Shown here: in pieces, positions 25,698-35,608 of the stretch
Layout: every line of letters starts with the position of its first letter
Position numbering within the stretch: the stretch's first letter is position 1
Source: Candidatus Methanomassiliicoccus intestinalis Issoire-Mx1
GTDB lineage: Archaea; Thermoplasmatota; Thermoplasmata; Methanomassiliicoccales; Methanomassiliicoccaceae
Reading direction: 5' to 3'
DNA length: 64,000 nt
Assembly: GCF_000404225.1 (NCBI RefSeq)
Contig: NC_021353.1
Coordinates: forward strand, 558,001 to 622,000
The notes under the pieces: model-generated
The model's input: the letters and a program-made list of their open reading frames with translations, nothing else
What the model was told of the DNA's origin: nothing
Databases searched by the model: none
Made by a program: the position numbers and the translations under genes

Positions 25698-27081
25698 ATG
25701 TTTGTATATCTTCATCTCCAGGAGAATGCAGGTAGACTGTAACCTTTTTTATTTCAGGATTGTCTGGATATGCTTCTACCCGTATTTCCTTTGAACTTTC
25801 TCTGTCAATATGCAGCTTTCCGTCAACTTCGATCCCGTCTGCCCATATTTTATACTCCACTTTCTCAGACAGGGATATTTCAACATCGTATCCTGTATTT
25901 CCTGTATTCACAAGCTCAAATACTATCGAGTTTTCAGGATACTGCACATTTTCAACATTAAATGAATAATCAGCTTCAGCTACGTGCAGCGGTTCTGGTA
26001 CAAACGTTATGAGAATCAGCAGCAGCGTTATTGCTCCGAATGCTTTGGTCTTATTATCAATCTTAGACATGTTGTCTAATGGAGCGGGATGTGTGATGCC
26101 CAGCAGAATTACCAGCAGAGCGAACAGGAGCCAACCGTCATAGAGCAGTGCACATATGAACAGCACAAGAAATGCCGCATATCCAAGATATTTGGCTTTG
26201 TCTCCAAAAAGTCCTCTGGCAATGTGCCCTCCATCCAGCTGTCCTACAGGCAGAAGATTGATGGCAGTAACAAAGAACCCTACCCAAGCGGCGAAAGCCG
26301 TTGGATGCATAACTAAACCATCTACGGATGGGAAGAAATATGCCATGAGATTGTAAATCGGCTGAATCGTGACATATGCAGCTCCTGCACTAATGTCTCC
26401 AGCCACAACTCCGCCTTGCCCTGTAAGATACAGACCCAGAATCGCTACTGGTATAGTAACTAGGAATCCGCACATTGGACCGGCTGCTCCGATATCCACC
26501 AGAGTTTTCCTGTCCGGCATGGGCTCTCTGAGTGATATGAATGCCCCGAATGTTCCAAACGGGGGGATGGAAGGAATGAAGTATGGCAGCGATGCACTAA
26601 TTCCATGCCTTTTTGCAGCATAATAATGACCTAATTCATGAATCCCTAGAATTGCCATCAAAGGAACTGCAAAAGTCACGGCACCCATCAGAGCTGTCTG
26701 CAGAGTCCACATGCCTGATGAAGAATCGTATCCGGACCATAGCACCATTCCTGCTATCGTTGTAGTTATAAATGTCAGTACCAGGAGAACTTTATTCAGC
26801 AGTGTCTTTTTCTTTGACTTCTGCTGCGGGGCAGGTCCTCTGAGAACCAGCAGTATATATTCTCCGCCAGTATAATCAAAAGCTGCTATGAAACCCTTGT
26901 TTTTAAGCTCTTTCTGAATCTCGCTGAATTCGGCGCTTACTGTACTTCTGTCCTTTGGATTGACATATAGCGTGATGCTATTGGCATCTACCTTCGATTC
27001 GTATATCGGGAAATGTTTTTCCACGAGCGAGTAAATCCACTTTATCTCCTCGTTTGCATCCGCAGACATCTTTTCACTCAC
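25681..27081 (-). CDS. Site-2 protease family (M50) membrane metalloprotease
   Basis: A 466-residue intramembrane zinc protease. A cytosolic N-terminal domain (about 1-90) is followed by several membrane helices; HELGH in IHELGHYYAAKRHG near residue 147 provides zinc ligands, and LLPVGQLDGGH near residue 272 supplies the third ligand. The last 110 residues form a soluble beta-rich extension with Ig-like pattern. Such proteases cut membrane-bound substrates; the substrate is unknown. It is monocistronic and convergent with the tRNA methyltransferase gene. Confidence 0.88.
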   Translation of the reverse strand: MSEKMSADANEEIKWIYSLVEKHFPIYESKVDANSITLYVNPKDRSTVSAEFSEIQKELKNKGFIAAFDYTGGEYILLVLRGPAPQQKSKKKTLLNKVLLVLTFITTTIAGMVLWSGYDSSSGMWTLQTALMGAVTFAVPLMAILGIHELGHYYAAKRHGISASLPYFIPSIPPFGTFGAFISLREPMPDRKTLVDIGAAGPMCGFLVTIPVAILGLYLTGQGGVVAGDISAGAAYVTIQPIYNLMAYFFPSVDGLVMHPTAFAAWVGFFVTAINLLPVGQLDGGHIARGLFGDKAKYLGYAAFLVLFICALLYDGWLLFALLVILLGITHPAPLDNMSKIDNKTKAFGAITLLLILITFVPEPLHVAEADYSFNVENVQYPENSIVFELVNTGNTGYDVEISLSEKVEYKIWADGIEVDGKLHIDRESSKEIRVEAYPDNPEIKKVTVYLHSPGDEDIQTFNLAS

Positions 27082-27150
27082 TAACCGGGGTCCTTATAAT
27101 AATTGCGAAGCGAGTGAGGAATATGAAAGAGATTATATCTCAATTGCAGA

Positions 27151-27975
27151 TTGACCCTCGTGAATAGATATCTGCAGCTATTCCGTATTGGAAACTGCAT
27201 CATGGGCGCATTTGGTGTAGTTCTCGGGGTGCTGATCGCCGTCGGCAGGGATATTGTAGATTACCCTGTTGAGTTAGTTTTGGGATGCATTACCGTGATT
27301 TTCTTCATCATGGGTGGAAACTCTCTCAATGACTATCTTGACCGCGATCTGGATAAACTCGCACATCCAGAGCGTCCCCTTCCATCTGGGAAAATAAAAC
27401 CTCAGACTGCTAAAAACATCTCAATTGCCACATTCATCATTGCGTGTGCAGTTTCAGTGTTCTTAGGGCTGGTTCCCTTCATCATTACAATCGTAGCAGC
27501 TGCAGTAATGATCGCATACGAGCTGAAAACAAAAAAACTCGGCCTCATTGGAAATCTGTCCATAGCCTGGTTAACTTCAGCTCTCTTCTTTTTAGGCGGC
27601 GCTATCACAGGACACATCGAAGTTACAATTCCTATGGGACTGATGGCTTTCTTGGCCACACTTGGAAGGGAGATTGTTAAAGATGTGCAGGATATGAACG
27701 CCGACTTTAACCGCACGACTCTTCCAAAGCAAATTGGGAAGAGGAATGCTTCAGTAATATCTTCCATCTTATTTGTTTTAGCAGTTATATTATCGTTCGA
27801 ACCATACTTGACAGGAAGGTTTGGATTAGCATATCTGGTGGTGGTTCTGGTCGCAGATGCAATATTCATATATTCTGCCGTAGTTCTCCATCAGAATCCT
27901 AAAAATGGACAAAAATTTGCAAAATATGGCATGTTCGTTGCGTTGATCGCATTTTTACTGGGTGGGTTGTTATGA
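27151..27975 (+). CDS. Geranylgeranylglycerol-phosphate geranylgeranyltransferase (DGGGP synthase, UbiA family)
   Basis: A 274-residue UbiA prenyltransferase with about eight membrane helices. The prenyl-diphosphate/Mg site NSLNDYLDRDLDK (about residues 55-67) and the second aspartate-rich motif DVQDMNAD (about 178-185) are present. It attaches the second geranylgeranyl chain to GGGP in archaeal ether-lipid synthesis. The assignment is strengthened by the overlapping downstream GGGP synthase gene, which makes its substrate. The start is a TTG at 27151 or a GTG at 27160; no ATG fits the N-terminus. Confidence 0.88.
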   Translation: MTLVNRYLQLFRIGNCIMGAFGVVLGVLIAVGRDIVDYPVELVLGCITVIFFIMGGNSLNDYLDRDLDKLAHPERPLPSGKIKPQTAKNISIATFIIACAVSVFLGLVPFIITIVAAAVMIAYELKTKKLGLIGNLSIAWLTSALFFLGGAITGHIEVTIPMGLMAFLATLGREIVKDVQDMNADFNRTTLPKQIGKRNASVISSILFVLAVILSFEPYLTGRFGLAYLVVVLVADAIFIYSAVVLHQNPKNGQKFAKYGMFVALIAFLLGGLL

Positions 27976-28706
27976 GTGTTGAAGATTATCTTTTGCAGAA
28001 GCTGAAAACCGGCGCTTTACACATGACTCTTATTGATCCTGCATCTCAGGATCCTGCACAGGCTGGGAAAATTGCCCGGGACGCTTGTTCTCTTGGGACT
28101 GATGCAATTATGATCGGCGGTTCTACTGGTGTAACTCAGGAAAATCTTGATCAGACTGCTTTAGAAATTAAAGACAACTCAGATGTCCCATCGATCTATT
28201 TTCCTTCCGGTGCGGAAGCCATGTCTCCTCACTGCGATGCTATTTACTTCATGAGCATGCTTAACTCTAGAAGTCTGGACTGGGTCATAAGAGAGCAGGT
28301 TGCAGGTGCACCAGCTGTTAAAAAGCTTGGATTGGAACCTCTTTCAATGGGATACATAATCGTGGCACCAGGAATGAAAGTCGGTGAAGTTGGACAGGCA
28401 GATGTGATCCCGCGTGATGATCCCAAACTCGCTGCTTCATATGCCATGGCCGGAGAACTTCTCGGCATGCGCTCGATATATCTTGAGGCAGGCAGCGGGG
28501 CTCCTGCGCATGTGCCTTCTGATATGATATCATATGTAAAAAAGTCCATTTCGGTGCCTTTGATTGTGGGAGGAGGCATCCGCGATGCTGAGGCTGCCAA
28601 GGAAGTGAAAGATGCAGGTGCAGATGTTATTGTTACCGGCACGATTATAGAAGAAAACGGTTACCTTTCGAAGCTGGAGAGTATAATCAAATCAATAAAG
28701 ACATAA
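27972..28706 (+). CDS. Geranylgeranylglyceryl phosphate synthase (GGGPS)
   Basis: A 244-residue TIM-barrel protein of the PcrB/GGGPS family. It joins sn-glycerol-1-phosphate to geranylgeranyl diphosphate, the first committed step of archaeal membrane lipids. Visible marks are HMTLIDPAS near the N-terminus, IMIGGSTG, the YLEAGSGAP segment and the phosphate-binding IVGGGIRDAEAA block. The ATG overlaps the stop of the prenyltransferase gene (ATGA), so synthesis of two successive pathway enzymes is coupled. Confidence 0.93.
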   Translation: MSVEDYLLQKLKTGALHMTLIDPASQDPAQAGKIARDACSLGTDAIMIGGSTGVTQENLDQTALEIKDNSDVPSIYFPSGAEAMSPHCDAIYFMSMLNSRSLDWVIREQVAGAPAVKKLGLEPLSMGYIIVAPGMKVGEVGQADVIPRDDPKLAASYAMAGELLGMRSIYLEAGSGAPAHVPSDMISYVKKSISVPLIVGGGIRDAEAAKEVKDAGADVIVTGTIIEENGYLSKLESIIKSIKT

Positions 28707-28828
28707 CTCTGTGACTGTACGCTTTCAGTGTCTGAGCATATTCCTATTGATTCAGACTATACTTTGAATGAGTTGGTGCATGTAAACTTGCTATGTGCTA
28801 ATTCTGGTTTATGTGAATCATTCTCTAA

Positions 28829-29419
28829 TCAAATCATCTTGAGAAACATCTCATGAATTCTTGAGTCTCCAGACAATTCAGGATGAAAACTCAGCCCTAA
28901 TAAATTATCTTGTTTTGCCATGACGATTTTATTCTCATAGTATGAAAGAGCTTTGCATTTCCCATAGACTTCTTCAATGAGGGGTCCTCGGATAAATATC
29001 CCGGGGAATGATGAATTAAACCCTTGAATATCAAGTTCAGCTTCAAAACTCTCTCTTTGTCTGCCGAAGGCATTGCGGTTAACTTTCATATCCATGATCT
29101 TCAGGAGTTCAGTCTTGGTTTTTGCTACTTCATCGTCTCCTTCTTTTGCCATTAGGATGCATCCAGCACAGGTTCCCATGATTGGAATCCCTTCATCTGC
29201 GGCTTTTATAAGGGGATCATATAACTCGAATCTTTTGAGAAGTTTTGAGATTGTAGTGCTTTCTCCGCCGGGCAGTATCAGTGCAGAGGATTCAGTCAGT
29301 TCTTTCGGGTGACGGACTGCAATAACTTCACCCTTTAATCCAAGACTGTTAAGAGCTTGAGATGTCATTGATATATGTTCAGGGACAGCTCCCTGCAGCG
29401 AGATAATGCCGATTTTCAT
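28829..29419 (-). CDS. pdxT: PdxT, glutaminase subunit of pyridoxal 5'-phosphate synthase
   Basis: A 196-residue class I glutamine amidotransferase that releases ammonia for PdxS. The GGESTT motif (about 51-56), the nucleophile Cys84 in MGTCAGC and the His/Glu pair in SFHPELSGD (about 177-179) are all present. PdxS is not in the window. The gene is 44 bases downstream of the ABC ATPase gene and may share its transcript. Confidence 0.92.
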   Translation of the reverse strand: MKIGIISLQGAVPEHISMTSQALNSLGLKGEVIAVRHPKELTESSALILPGGESTTISKLLKRFELYDPLIKAADEGIPIMGTCAGCILMAKEGDDEVAKTKTELLKIMDMKVNRNAFGRQRESFEAELDIQGFNSSFPGIFIRGPLIEEVYGKCKALSYYENKIVMAKQDNLLGLSFHPELSGDSRIHEMFLKMI

Positions 29420-29463
29420 CGGTCGCCTTCAGTATATGACAAGAACAAAAACATTTCGTATGC

Positions 29464-30249
29464 TCAATATTCTGCAATGATCCTTTCGTTTATTTTGTAA
29501 ACGCTGACTGAAACGCCGTAAAGTTCACTGAGATTTTCATTTGTAAGAATATTCACTCCCCCATCTCTTATCATCGCGCCGTCTTTTATCATAATTATTC
29601 GTTTGAACTCCGGCCCGATATCTGCGGGATCATGCGTGACCATTATCAGGGTATGTCCAGTGTCGGCTAAACCTTCGATCGATCTTCTTACAAGATACTT
29701 TCCACCAATATCCAGGGAATTCATGGGTTCATCTAAAATCAAGGCTTCAGGATCATTTACCAGCGCTCTAGCCATAATTATACGTCTCATTTCTCCGCTG
29801 GAAAATGTCTTGAGCCGCCTTCCTTTCAGCTGAGCAGCACATACACTCTCAAGTGCTGAGTCTGCTTTCTTTCTCATATTGTCATCTATATTCTGTGATC
29901 GATTGGTTCCTATTGATCCAAAGAATCCTGAGAGAACAGCATCTTCAGCAGTCATATCTTTTCTAAAGTCCGTCTGTATCTCGTTTGAAACTATTCCAAA
30001 AGCCTTTCTGATATCAAAGATATTCCAAAGTTCCTTACCGTAGATTTTTACGTTTCCGTTTCTTGCGCTGTCGCAGCGATATTCTCCGGTCATTGTTTTT
30101 ATTAGAGAAGATTTACCTGACCCGTTCTGTCCCAGGATGGCAACTCTTTCACCGCATTCTATCTTTAAATTTATGTTATTCAGTATGTTTTTATCCTCTT
30201 TTCTTACGAAGACATTCTTCATTTCGATTAATGCCTGAGACACATTCAC
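29464..30249 (-). CDS. ABC transporter-type ATPase without a nearby permease
   Basis: A 261-residue ABC ATPase: Walker A GQNGSGKSS (about 39-47), Q-loop region, signature SSGEMRR (about 150) and Walker B ALILDEP followed by an H-loop VTHDP. It resembles ModF/iron-type cytosolic ABC ATPases. There is no permease or binding protein next to it, so its transport partner is unknown, or it may act in another process. It is transcribed with pdxT. Confidence 0.82.
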   Translation of the reverse strand: MNVSQALIEMKNVFVRKEDKNILNNINLKIECGERVAILGQNGSGKSSLIKTMTGEYRCDSARNGNVKIYGKELWNIFDIRKAFGIVSNEIQTDFRKDMTAEDAVLSGFFGSIGTNRSQNIDDNMRKKADSALESVCAAQLKGRRLKTFSSGEMRRIIMARALVNDPEALILDEPMNSLDIGGKYLVRRSIEGLADTGHTLIMVTHDPADIGPEFKRIIMIKDGAMIRDGGVNILTNENLSELYGVSVSVYKINERIIAEY

Positions 30250-30361
30250 AGCATCACTCCAGCTGATAATATTCTTTTGCTCTTCCGCAGTAGAATCGGG
30301 ATAATGTCATATATCATCCGTTTGAACGTAGCCACATATTAATTGGCATCGAGGAGCTATT

Positions 30362-31111
30362 ATGAATGATGACAGAGAGCAAATCAGAATGAAGCTTGAA
30401 TCTAGAGAACGTGTAGAACGTATGAAAAATGGTGGAGAAGACATGAGAGCTACTCTGGCCACTCAAGAAATTCAAAGAGGAAATACTTCTGGGAATGATT
30501 TCATGAGCCGCAGGGAAGAGGAACTCCGAAACAACGTTCAAAACAGCAAATCCGATCCATACCGTGGCTACGGGGAAGATCAGAGAGCTATGATGGCTTC
30601 ATGGGACAATAAAAACTCTTCAAGGGAAGATTTGAGAAAATATTCGGAAGAAGAACTTCAACTCAGGGAAGAAACTCTTTCCCGTACACCGGCTGATCAC
30701 GATCCAAAGTATCGCATTATCGGAGAGGCATATGCACCAACACCTCAGGGAATGAGAGCAGTAGGAGATGATGCGCGAGAACAACACAGTGTATATTCAG
30801 ACGAAATGAAGAATAATCAATCGCAGTCACATAAAGTCAGAATAATGGATTCAGATTCAGACTCTCCAAACAGTAATCATAATATGACTCAGAAAGCCCG
30901 TGACATGAGTGGAAAAACCATGCAGCGTGCTAAAGATATGGGAAATATGGTGGAGAATAAAGCGAGAGATATGGATAAAGCGCATGTTGTGGAACATTCA
31001 GCCCATAAAGCTGGCAATACAATCGGCTCAATATTCAGCCGTGCTAAAACTGCAGCTAGGGAACTGAGTGATGGATTCCGCGAAGGCTACTCTAAAGATA
31101 ATAAAAAATGA
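30362..31111 (+). CDS. Highly hydrophilic, LEA-like protein of unknown function
   Basis: A 249-residue protein with no hydrophobic core, rich in Glu, Arg, Asp, Asn, Ser and Met. The N-terminal 160 residues look disordered; the C-terminal part (about 180-240) has amphipathic, Lys/Ala/Asp-rich segments (TQKARDMSGK, MVENKARDMDKA, SRAKTAARELSDGF) recalling group-3 LEA or apolipoprotein-like helices. GAGGAGCTATT precedes the ATG. A role in stress protection or surface/lipid association is possible but not shown. It is monocistronic and followed by a hairpin. Confidence 0.6.
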   Translation: MNDDREQIRMKLESRERVERMKNGGEDMRATLATQEIQRGNTSGNDFMSRREEELRNNVQNSKSDPYRGYGEDQRAMMASWDNKNSSREDLRKYSEEELQLREETLSRTPADHDPKYRIIGEAYAPTPQGMRAVGDDAREQHSVYSDEMKNNQSQSHKVRIMDSDSDSPNSNHNMTQKARDMSGKTMQRAKDMGNMVENKARDMDKAHVVEHSAHKAGNTIGSIFSRAKTAARELSDGFREGYSKDNKK

Positions 31112-31115
31112 TCTC

Positions 31116-31146
31116 ACTGATTGTGTGGTGAATCTACACATTCAGT
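31116..31146. terminator. Hairpin between convergent genes
   Basis: ACTGA/TCAGT and TGTGT/ACACA pair with T-T mismatches on both sides of a GTGAATC loop. It lies between the LEA-like gene and the convergent Sec61-beta gene and could end either transcript. Confidence 0.45.
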
Positions 31147-31167
31147 TATAACAACAGAGTCTTCAGC

Positions 31168-31338
31168 TTATGCTGCTGGCCAAACGAATCCAGCTATGCA
31201 GATTACTGCTATTACTACAGCAATAATACCTACGACAGACCATGGTTTAAGAACGGGACCTTTTGAAGTTTCGTTATCAAAATAGCGGATCAAACCAGCA
31301 GCTGACTGAAATCCCTGTCCTTTCTTTTTAGATGCCAT
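31168..31338 (-). CDS. Preprotein translocase subunit Sec61-beta (archaeal SecG)
   Basis: A 56-residue protein: Lys-rich start (MASKKKGQG), a conserved FQSAAGLIRYFD segment and one C-terminal membrane helix (VVGIIAVVIAVICIAGF). This is the archaeal Sec61-beta subunit of the SecYE translocon. The chosen ATG at 31338 matches the family start; a longer frame from 31422 adds a non-homologous extension. Confidence 0.9.
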   Translation of the reverse strand: MASKKKGQGFQSAAGLIRYFDNETSKGPVLKPWSVVGIIAVVIAVICIAGFVWPAA

Positions 31339-31488
31339 ATTTAACCGGGTCAAGTAAATATCGTTTGGTATATATCCTTTTGCAAGTGCATCGCATGATT
31401 TCGATGCATGCATCCCAATCATTGCACTCTGTTTCGTTCTAAAAATGGAAAAAGGTTATATTGATCCGCCTGACATTAAAATTAGAGT

Positions 31489-32304
31489 GTGGCTGTTCTT
31501 ATCGGATGTAGTGGTTGGGCATACGGAGACTGGGCAGGACGCTTTTACCCTCTTGACGTTGCACGCAAGAAAGAAGAATGGTTGAGATACTACGCATCGT
31601 TTTTTGATACCGTGGAGATTAACACAACATTTGACAGAGAACCCAATGAATATTTGATCAATGGGTGGGTAAGCAGAGGAAAAACTCTCAAGACATTTGA
31701 TTACTCCATAACTCTGCCGTCAAAAATATTCAAAGATGCCGACAGGGCCCTGCAGTTTGAAGAATGGTGTCTTCACACTCTTGATGAAGGCGGGGTATTG
31801 GGGCCGGCTGTAATTCAGACTCCTGCGGAATATACAAACGATCTTTCAAACAGAGAAAACATGCGCAGCATTCTAGATCTTCTTGATACGACCAAATACA
31901 ATTACCTTGTAGAATTTAGAAATCAGTCATGGTTTGATGAAAACGGTCTTTTGGAATCCTCTCAGGAACTTTTAAGTGATTACAATGTGGGATGCATAAT
32001 CTCTGATGAGTTTTCATTACCGATGGACTGTAAAGGCGACAATATCTATATCAGGCTGAGGGGAAAAGGCAGATCTGAATATCCCGGAGATAATTCTTAT
32101 CAGTATACGGATGCTGAATTGGCATGGTTCAAAGGATTATTGGATGATGCAGGGAAAACTTGCAGACAGATAAGAGTGTATTTTGAAAACAGTGCAGCGG
32201 CAAGAAGTGTCTATGATGCCATGAGATTAATGGATATTATGCAGATTCCGCATAGAATAAAAGATATGAGGGATGCCGAGGCACCCAGAATCATCGCGAA
32301 GTAG
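31489..32304 (+). CDS. DUF72 family protein
   Basis: A 271-residue protein of the DUF72 (YecE-like) TIM-barrel family, recognised by the start IGCSGWAYGDWAGRFYP, the FDTVEINTTF segment and the late IRVYFENSAAARSVYDA block. The function is unknown; a nuclease role has been discussed for related proteins. It starts with GTG. Its 3' end overlaps the convergent dys gene by 14 bases. Confidence 0.85.
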   Translation: MAVLIGCSGWAYGDWAGRFYPLDVARKKEEWLRYYASFFDTVEINTTFDREPNEYLINGWVSRGKTLKTFDYSITLPSKIFKDADRALQFEEWCLHTLDEGGVLGPAVIQTPAEYTNDLSNRENMRSILDLLDTTKYNYLVEFRNQSWFDENGLLESSQELLSDYNVGCIISDEFSLPMDCKGDNIYIRLRGKGRSEYPGDNSYQYTDAELAWFKGLLDDAGKTCRQIRVYFENSAAARSVYDAMRLMDIMQIPHRIKDMRDAEAPRIIAK

Positions 32305-33400
32305 TTTTTTTGGCTGCAGTTTTTTTAGGAGGGCTCTTCTTTGATTTTTGAGGAGCCTTCGGAGCGACAATATTTGATTTTTCAGAATCCAGATATTTTG
32401 TCCACTCATATTTCTTACGTGCATTGAGATCTACATTGTGGTATGCATAGCTGAATATGAGGGGAACAACTGTTGTAGCTTCAGCGTATACCATCTGCTC
32501 ATAAGTTGTATTTACTTTTCCCCAGGATGATGCTTCTTTCAATGTAGATGAAGAACAAGCTCCATCACGGACATCGGCAACGGTTATCTGAACTGCATAT
32601 TGGTGCATTGGTACTTCTTTTCCCAGACATTCTGCACAAACGACTGTATCTTGTGCGAAATTCTTAGGAACTCCTCCGCCGACCATGAACAAACCAGAGG
32701 TCTTAGCAGCCATTTTAATTTTGGTAAGCTCATAGAAATCTTTCACAGAATCAATGGTTACATGGCTCTCAGGGTGTTCGTGTTGATGCATTACAAGTCC
32801 GAAACCCGCGCTGCAGTCTGAAAATGCCGGGCAAAACACTGGGACATCATGCTCATAAGCCAGCTGAACCAATGAATCTTTTTTCTTAGCATTTTTAGTC
32901 AGATATTTTCCCATTTCTCTAATAAATTCCCGGGATGAATACGGGCGTGGTTCAAGTCCATCAGCTATCTTTTTAACTGTATTGTCACAGACCTGCAACT
33001 GTTTTTCGTCAATAAACGTGTCATATATGCGGTCAACATAATTGTCACGCAGCATATTGTCATCGATGAACGGTGTACCGTGGTAATGTTTAAATCCCAG
33101 AGCTTCAAAAAAATCCATATCGACTACTGAAGCGCCGGTAGAAACAACTGCGTCTACCATGTTGTATTTTATCATATCAGCATAGATCTGCATGCATCCT
33201 GCTGCGCTGCTGCTTCCAGCAATTGTGAGTATGACAGTACAATCCTTATTTTTCAGCATTTTCACGAGAATATCTGCAGCTCTGGCAGTGTCTCTTGAAC
33301 TGAATGACATTTCTCTCATGCTGTCGATAATTGGTGTGGAATCGTACTTGGTCGCGTCCACGTGCTTAATAGTCTTCTTCAACAAGTCTTTTTTTGACAT
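32291..33400 (-). CDS. dys: Deoxyhypusine synthase
   Basis: A 369-residue enzyme that moves the aminobutyl group of spermidine to a lysine of initiation factor aIF5A, the first step of hypusine formation. The active lysine lies in SSWGKVN (Lys295); NAD-binding segments TIAGSSSAAG and VSTGASVVD are typical. The last 25 residues form a Lys/Pro-rich tail (KSKKSPPKKTAAKK) that is not part of the usual fold and may bind RNA. It is monocistronic. Confidence 0.93.
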   Translation of the reverse strand: MSKKDLLKKTIKHVDATKYDSTPIIDSMREMSFSSRDTARAADILVKMLKNKDCTVILTIAGSSSAAGCMQIYADMIKYNMVDAVVSTGASVVDMDFFEALGFKHYHGTPFIDDNMLRDNYVDRIYDTFIDEKQLQVCDNTVKKIADGLEPRPYSSREFIREMGKYLTKNAKKKDSLVQLAYEHDVPVFCPAFSDCSAGFGLVMHQHEHPESHVTIDSVKDFYELTKIKMAAKTSGLFMVGGGVPKNFAQDTVVCAECLGKEVPMHQYAVQITVADVRDGACSSSTLKEASSWGKVNTTYEQMVYAEATTVVPLIFSYAYHNVDLNARKKYEWTKYLDSEKSNIVAPKAPQKSKKSPPKKTAAKKTTSR

Positions 33401-33508
33401 GGATGTTCACCGAATGTTCTTAGACATCAATCCCTAACCTCCTATCTAAACTCTCCCTTCTTCTGGACATGCAGAAGGTTAAACTCATAGAATGTCTATA
33501 CTAGTCTG

Positions 33509-35608
33509 ATGCTAGGTGCAGAGGAACTTTTCAATCCTGAATCAATAGCAATTATTGGAGCGTCTTCAGATCCCGCAAAGATAGGCAATATGGTGCTCAG
33601 AAATCTTATTGCATCTGGTTATTCTGGGAATATCTATGCAGTGAATTCTAAAGGCGGAGAGGCCCTTGGATATACATTTTTCAAATCAATTCTGGAAATT
33701 AAAGACAAAGTCGATATGGCTGTTATAACGATACCTTCAACAGCCGTGCCTGCTGCGATGGAAGAGCTTGGAAAAAAATGTGTTCCGGCAGCCGTTATAA
33801 TTTCAGCTGGATTCAAGGAAACCGGTGCTGAGGGAACAGAACTTGAGCTCCGGGTAGGGAGAATTGCTAAGAACTATGGCATAAGGGTTCTCGGACCGAA
33901 CTGCCTGGGTCTGCTGAATACTGCAAATAATATGAATGCCTCGTTCACAGCAACATACCCCAGCAATGGGAACATTGCATTGACTTCTCAGTCTGGAGCG
34001 GTATGCTCTGCAATGCTCGACTGGGCTAGGGAATATGATGTTGGATTTTCTAAATTCTTATCAATGGGGAACAAGCTGGACATAGATGAAGCCGATCTTC
34101 TGCAGTATCTTGCGGATGATGATGACACTTCAGTAATCGGAATGTACATCGAAGGGATGAACCGGGGCAGAGAGTTCATGAAAGAGGCTTTGAAAACCTC
34201 TAAAAAGAAACCGATAATCGTTCTCAAATCCGGAAGAACTGATTCTGGAGCAAAGGCCGCATCATCACATACAGGCGCCATGTCTGGAAGTGACAGCGTT
34301 TATGATGCGGCTCTCAGGCAGTCAGGTACAATAAGAGCCCAAAATCTGGAAGAGATGACTGATTATCTGCAGGTATTTTCCTCCATGCCCGTTCCAGATG
34401 GAAAAAATATCGCCATCGTGACAAATGCCGGAGGAATGGGGGTTATGGCCGCTGACGCAGTGTCCGACTATCGGCTTTCTTTGGCAAAATTATCAAAAGA
34501 GACTATTGATAAGCTTCATGAACAACTGCCAAAAGCAGCTGGAGTCTATAATCCGGTTGATATCCTGGGAGATGCTCCTGCGGATCGATTTACAGCAGCG
34601 CTGAATACTGTCCTTGGTGACCCTTCTGTGAATATGCTGATGATTATGATGGCACCTACCGATACTATCGATATTCCTTCAGCTGCAGAAGCAGTCTCTA
34701 AATTCAGAGATGCCAAAATTCCGATTGTGGCAGCGATGGTTGGAGGGGAAGAAATCAGCAAAGGTTCTTTGATTCTTAGAAACGCTGGTATTCCGATATA
34801 TCCGTCTCCGGAAAGAGCAGTAAGGGCATTAGGTGCAATGGCTGCATATCTTGATATCAAAAGTTCAGCTGTAGAGAACTGTCCAGATGAATTCATCATA
34901 AATAGGGATGATGTACAAGGTATAATCAACGCAGCTTCTGCCGAAGGCAGAACATCCCTCACGGAATCCGAAGGAAAATCAATTCTTCAGGCATATGGAA
35001 TAAAGATTCCTAAAAAAGAGCTGGCGTCTTCTGCAGATGAGGCAGTGATGGTTGCGGCTTCTATAGGATATCCAGTTGTTATGAAGATCTCATCTCCCGA
35101 TATTGCGCATAAAACAGATGTGGGCGGAGTTTCACTAAATCTTCAGAATGAACAGGAGACTCGTGAAGCTTATACCTTGATGATGGAAAGAATAAAAACA
35201 GCAGTTCCAGACGCAAGAATTGATGGAGTTTTAATCGAGGAGATGTTTGACGGGAGAGAACTGATTGTGGGAATGGTTCGAGACAAGCAGTTCGGGCCGG
35301 TAATCACCTTTGGTCTGGGTGGAATTTTCGTAGAAATCATGAAGGATGTGAGCAGAGGGGTAGTTCCCATCACCGTCGAGATGGCTGATCGGATGATAAA
35401 ATCAATAAAATCGTATCCGATTCTTGCCGGAGCCAGAGGTAAAAAGTCTGCAGATATCGCAGCTCTAAAGTCTTTAATTCTAAAAATATCTCAGCTTTCA
35501 GTGGATTTTCCTGAAATATCAGAGCTTGAAATGAATCCAGTCATGGCTGGAGAAGTCGGCTGTTGTGCCGTAGACGCGTTAGTTGTAATTAGGAGGGAGA
35601 AAAAATGA
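33509..35608 (+). CDS. ADP-forming acyl/acetyl-CoA synthetase, fused alpha-beta
   Basis: A 699-residue protein that interconverts acyl-CoA + ADP + phosphate with acid + CoA + ATP. The N-terminal CoA-binding Rossmann domain (SIAIIGASSDPAKIGN) and succinyl-CoA ligase-like domains carry the phosphohistidine in SSHTGAMSG (about residue 254); the C-terminal ATP-grasp domain (about 480-699) has HKTDVGGVSL and ELEMNPV. Both subunits are on one chain. It overlaps by 4 bases the Pta-like gene, linking it to acetyl-phosphate or acyl-CoA metabolism. Acetate is the likely but unproven substrate. Confidence 0.87.
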   Translation: MLGAEELFNPESIAIIGASSDPAKIGNMVLRNLIASGYSGNIYAVNSKGGEALGYTFFKSILEIKDKVDMAVITIPSTAVPAAMEELGKKCVPAAVIISAGFKETGAEGTELELRVGRIAKNYGIRVLGPNCLGLLNTANNMNASFTATYPSNGNIALTSQSGAVCSAMLDWAREYDVGFSKFLSMGNKLDIDEADLLQYLADDDDTSVIGMYIEGMNRGREFMKEALKTSKKKPIIVLKSGRTDSGAKAASSHTGAMSGSDSVYDAALRQSGTIRAQNLEEMTDYLQVFSSMPVPDGKNIAIVTNAGGMGVMAADAVSDYRLSLAKLSKETIDKLHEQLPKAAGVYNPVDILGDAPADRFTAALNTVLGDPSVNMLMIMMAPTDTIDIPSAAEAVSKFRDAKIPIVAAMVGGEEISKGSLILRNAGIPIYPSPERAVRALGAMAAYLDIKSSAVENCPDEFIINRDDVQGIINAASAEGRTSLTESEGKSILQAYGIKIPKKELASSADEAVMVAASIGYPVVMKISSPDIAHKTDVGGVSLNLQNEQETREAYTLMMERIKTAVPDARIDGVLIEEMFDGRELIVGMVRDKQFGPVITFGLGGIFVEIMKDVSRGVVPITVEMADRMIKSIKSYPILAGARGKKSADIAALKSLILKISQLSVDFPEISELEMNPVMAGEVGCCAVDALVVIRREKK

